A stretch of 8,829 bases of DNA, taken from NCBI GenBank assembly GCA_030529405.1, contig JAUMWZ010000052.1, positions 583-9,411 of the forward strand, in the 5' to 3' direction. Position numbers and translations under genes: made by a program. Position 1 is the first letter of the stretch. Each line of letters opens with the position of its first letter. Source of the stretch: Bacteroides sp. Its GTDB lineage: Bacteria; Bacteroidota; Bacteroidia; Bacteroidales; Bacteroidaceae. This document shows, piece by piece, positions 7,739 through 8,829 of this stretch. The notes beneath the pieces are model-generated. The model was not told the DNA's origin and made no database searches. It saw nothing but the letters and a program-made list of their open reading frames with translations.

Positions 7739-8548
7739 TTATGGTTCAGATACGTATTCATCTGGTATAATAACGTCAATAACCTCTTCTTCAACATCAG
7801 AGCTTATAATCACAGATATACCTTCTACTTTACCACCCTCAACATTTACTATCTTAGGTCGTACTCCTATCTTTATAAAATCTCTCTTGCTTATATTCTT
7901 CTTTTGCTCGCTGAAACCTTTTGGATAGACAGCCATACCATTCTTATCTTTCAGAGCGAATGTAATAGTCATCTCGTCATTATTGCCTGCTTTTAGGAAC
8001 AAGTCTTTTCCCGCATCAGACTTAGATATATTAAAAGGCTCGTCCATATACTTTGTTTTCACTCCGACCACACAGTCAGAGTAATAAGTAAAGAAATCGC
8101 TCGAGAAGTTTACTTTAATTCGTGCATTTGCAGGCACACATACGCAGTCTACTGTTTTCTTTTCTCCCTCCATTATGTCAAAGGTCTTTGTGCCTTCCAT
8201 ATACAGTTTGTCAAAACCTGCCACTACATCTTCGCCCATGAAAACCTTTAGCGAGTATGAGCCTGCAGACACTCTGCTCGAAAGTTCAAGTTCTGAATAT
8301 TTCTTGCTAAGCACAGTTTCGCCCGTATTCTTCTTCAATTCTACTGTGTAGTTACTTAGTTCTTTATACGAATTAAATTTAGAATCGTCGTCAGAAGTGA
8401 TGTTTCTAGTAGAATTATGACTTATTTCCGACTTTAAGTTTACTGATAGCAAGGAGTTGTTATTCTCTGCTTTAGGAAGATTGTCACTATTGCAAGCAAC
8501 AATAAATAAAGAGAATAAAGATGATAGTATAATATTCTTTTTGTTCAT
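7739..8548 (-). CDS. DUF4493 surface lipoprotein, first gene of operon
   Basis: A 269-aa lipoprotein starting at ATG 8548. A TTG two codons upstream (8554) would also be in frame, but ATG followed directly by N-K-K is the better start. The signal is SPII type with lipobox IVAC, Cys19, then N-S-D-N. The mature protein is essentially one DUF4493 domain (about 30-260). A strand-like segment ends in Thr47-Arg48, followed by LSNYTVELKKNTGE, VSAGSYSLKVFMGEDV and ARIKVNFSSDF. It ends with the strand IDVIIPDEYV at the point where larger family members continue into further domains, so it looks like a complete minimal member rather than a truncation. It is the promoter-proximal and shortest lipoprotein. 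By analogy with fimbrial operons this could be an anchor or major subunit, but the sequence does not decide that. Confidence 0.9.
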   Translation of the reverse strand: MNKKNIILSSLFSLFIVACNSDNLPKAENNNSLLSVNLKSEISHNSTRNITSDDDSKFNSYKELSNYTVELKKNTGETVLSKKYSELELSSRVSAGSYSLKVFMGEDVVAGFDKLYMEGTKTFDIMEGEKKTVDCVCVPANARIKVNFSSDFFTYYSDCVVGVKTKYMDEPFNISKSDAGKDLFLKAGNNDEMTITFALKDKNGMAVYPKGFSEQKKNISKRDFIKIGVRPKIVNVEGGKVEGISVIISSDVEEEVIDVIIPDEYVSEP

Positions 8549-8598
8549 CTTCAATGATTTAATTTTACACTTAATGTTCTTATGCTATTGAAAATTTA

Positions 8599-8606
8599 CA
8601 AAGTTA
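8599..8606 (-). promoter_or_regulatory. Secondary -7 box TAACTTTG
   Basis: On the minus strand TAACTTTG followed by T matches the Bacteroidetes -7 consensus TAnnTTTG exactly. The nearest upstream TTTG (part of the box at 8624) is 17 bases away, a little short for a -33 element. It would give a leader of about 45 bases to ATG 8548. It may be an alternative start or a chance match. Confidence 0.4.
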
Positions 8607-8623
8607 TGTCTGTAAATACTCGG

Positions 8624-8657
8624 CAAAGATATGATATTTAGTTATATCAAGAACAAA
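8624..8657 (-). promoter_or_regulatory. Candidate sigma-ABfr-type promoter for the operon
   Basis: The minus strand has TTTG (8657-8654) and, 22 bases further on, TATCTTTG (8631-8624) followed by C. The latter fits the Bacteroidetes -7 consensus TAnnTTTG plus pyrimidine. The usual spacing is about 19-21, so this is slightly long. Transcription would begin near 8617, about 70 bases before ATG 8548. It is the best promoter I can see for the five genes. Confidence 0.5.
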
Positions 8658-8666
8658 CACTACTCA

Positions 8667-8684
8667 TTTGTGCTATTTTTGTGC
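8667..8684. repeat. TTTGTGC direct repeat, 11-bp period
   Basis: TTTGTGC occurs at 8667-8673 and again at 8678-8684, start to start 11 bases, one helical turn. It lies just upstream of the candidate -33 TTTG of the operon promoter, a usual place for an activator or repressor site. No known operator is recognised. Confidence 0.4.
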
Positions 8685-8791
8685 AATATCTACAGACAAA
8701 AGAACATTTTTTATCACTAAAACGAACTACACCTTTACGTTTTAACCTGCTTTACGACAAAACCAATCAAAAAGACAAAGCAAGGAAAACG

Positions 8792-8829
8792 AATACGGTT
8801 TGAATATAAACTGTATATAGCTGACTTAC
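8792..8829. promoter_or_regulatory. Second copy of the 22-bp-period operator, cut by window edge
   Basis: AAACTGTATATAG at 8808-8820 is identical to 2118-2130, and TATATAGCTGACTT at 8814-8827 is identical to 2102-2115. The core G at 8820 has a partner exactly 22 bases away: G8798 in ATACGGTTTGAA, the LytTR-like GTT arrangement. More units may follow beyond 8829. It lies about 245-280 bases upstream of ATG 8548, so it may serve this operon, an unseen neighbour, or both. Confidence 0.6.

Larger units (their letters stand above)
8607..8698. repeat. 12-bp imperfect inverted repeat around the promoter
   Basis: TGTCTGTAAATA at 8607-8618 pairs with 8687-8698, whose reverse complement is TGTCTGTAGATA (11 of 12 identical). 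The 68-base segment between contains the -7 box at 8624-8631 and its TTTG, plus a plus-strand TATTTTTG at 8674-8681. The layout resembles a small invertible promoter, but could also be a pair of regulator half-sites or chance in AT-rich DNA. Confidence 0.4.
8549..8829. other. Non-coding leader and promoter region of the five-gene operon
   Basis: No gene is visible in these 281 bases. The stretch is AT-rich and holds two minus-strand -7 boxes, a 12-bp imperfect inverted repeat, an 11-bp-period direct repeat and, at the right edge, the start of a 22-bp-period repeat. A gene beyond 8829 may share this region, but the window does not show it. Confidence 0.7.

Noticed and set aside
8552..8554. TTG as start of the first operon gene
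   Set aside because: ATG two codons downstream (8548) starts a standard N-K-K lipoprotein signal; nothing favours the rarer TTG.
8674..8681. Plus-strand promoter TATTTTTG
   Set aside because: It matches the -7 consensus but has no TTTG at a suitable upstream distance and no plus-strand gene follows within the window, so it is not listed as a promoter.
1..8829. CRISPR arrays, tRNA or rRNA genes, transposases, toxin-antitoxin pairs
   Set aside because: I looked on both strands and saw no repeat-spacer pattern, structural RNA or mobile-element gene.

Overview
This window looks like chromosomal DNA from a member of the Bacteroidales (Bacteroides/Prevotella/Porphyromonas relatives). The evidence is AT-rich sequence, Bacteroidetes-type -7 promoter boxes (TAnnTTTG), and a protein repertoire of SPII lipoproteins with DUF4493 and PCMD (putative carbohydrate metabolism) domains, families essentially confined to Bacteroidetes. 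The genus cannot be fixed from the window. All genes are on the minus strand, so transcription runs from high to low coordinates.

Right edge, 8549-8829: non-coding leader. It holds two candidate -7 boxes, a 12-bp imperfect inverted repeat bracketing the better promoter, a TTTGTGC direct repeat with an 11-bp period, and at the extreme edge a TATATAG/GTTTG-type direct repeat that reappears at 2092-2179.

Main operon, 8548 to 2271: five closely packed genes. In transcription order they are a DUF4493 lipoprotein of 269 aa; a DUF4493 lipoprotein with an extra C-terminal domain (436 aa); a DUF4493 + FN3-like + PCMD lipoprotein (585 aa); an outer-membrane beta-barrel protein (244 aa); and an Ig-like x2 + FN3-like + PCMD lipoprotein (538 aa). 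Gaps are 18, 3, 5 and 21 bases. Two of the junctions carry strong Shine-Dalgarno sequences, which are uncommon in this phylum.

Intergenic 2035-2270: four TATATAG cores in exact 22-bp register, the geometry of a LytTR-type operator, upstream of the next gene. No convincing terminator was found after 2271.

Left edge, 1-2034: a large DUF4493 + extra domain + FN3-like + PCMD-like lipoprotein, cut off by the window edge at its C terminus.

How the genes may work together: all five lipoproteins have acidic residues within a few positions of the lipidated cysteine, as in Bacteroidetes surface-export signals, and they share a small set of domains in different combinations. The four DUF4493 proteins also share a Thr-Arg dipeptide 25-31 residues after the cysteine, after a strand-like segment. 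That resembles the position of the processing arginine of Bacteroidales type V (FimA/Mfa-like) pilins. The most interesting reading is a multi-subunit surface adhesin or pilus-like assembly, with PCMD proteins as ligand-binding subunits and a dedicated beta-barrel, expressed from two units sharing one regulator. This is a hypothesis; no biochemical function is proven for either domain family.
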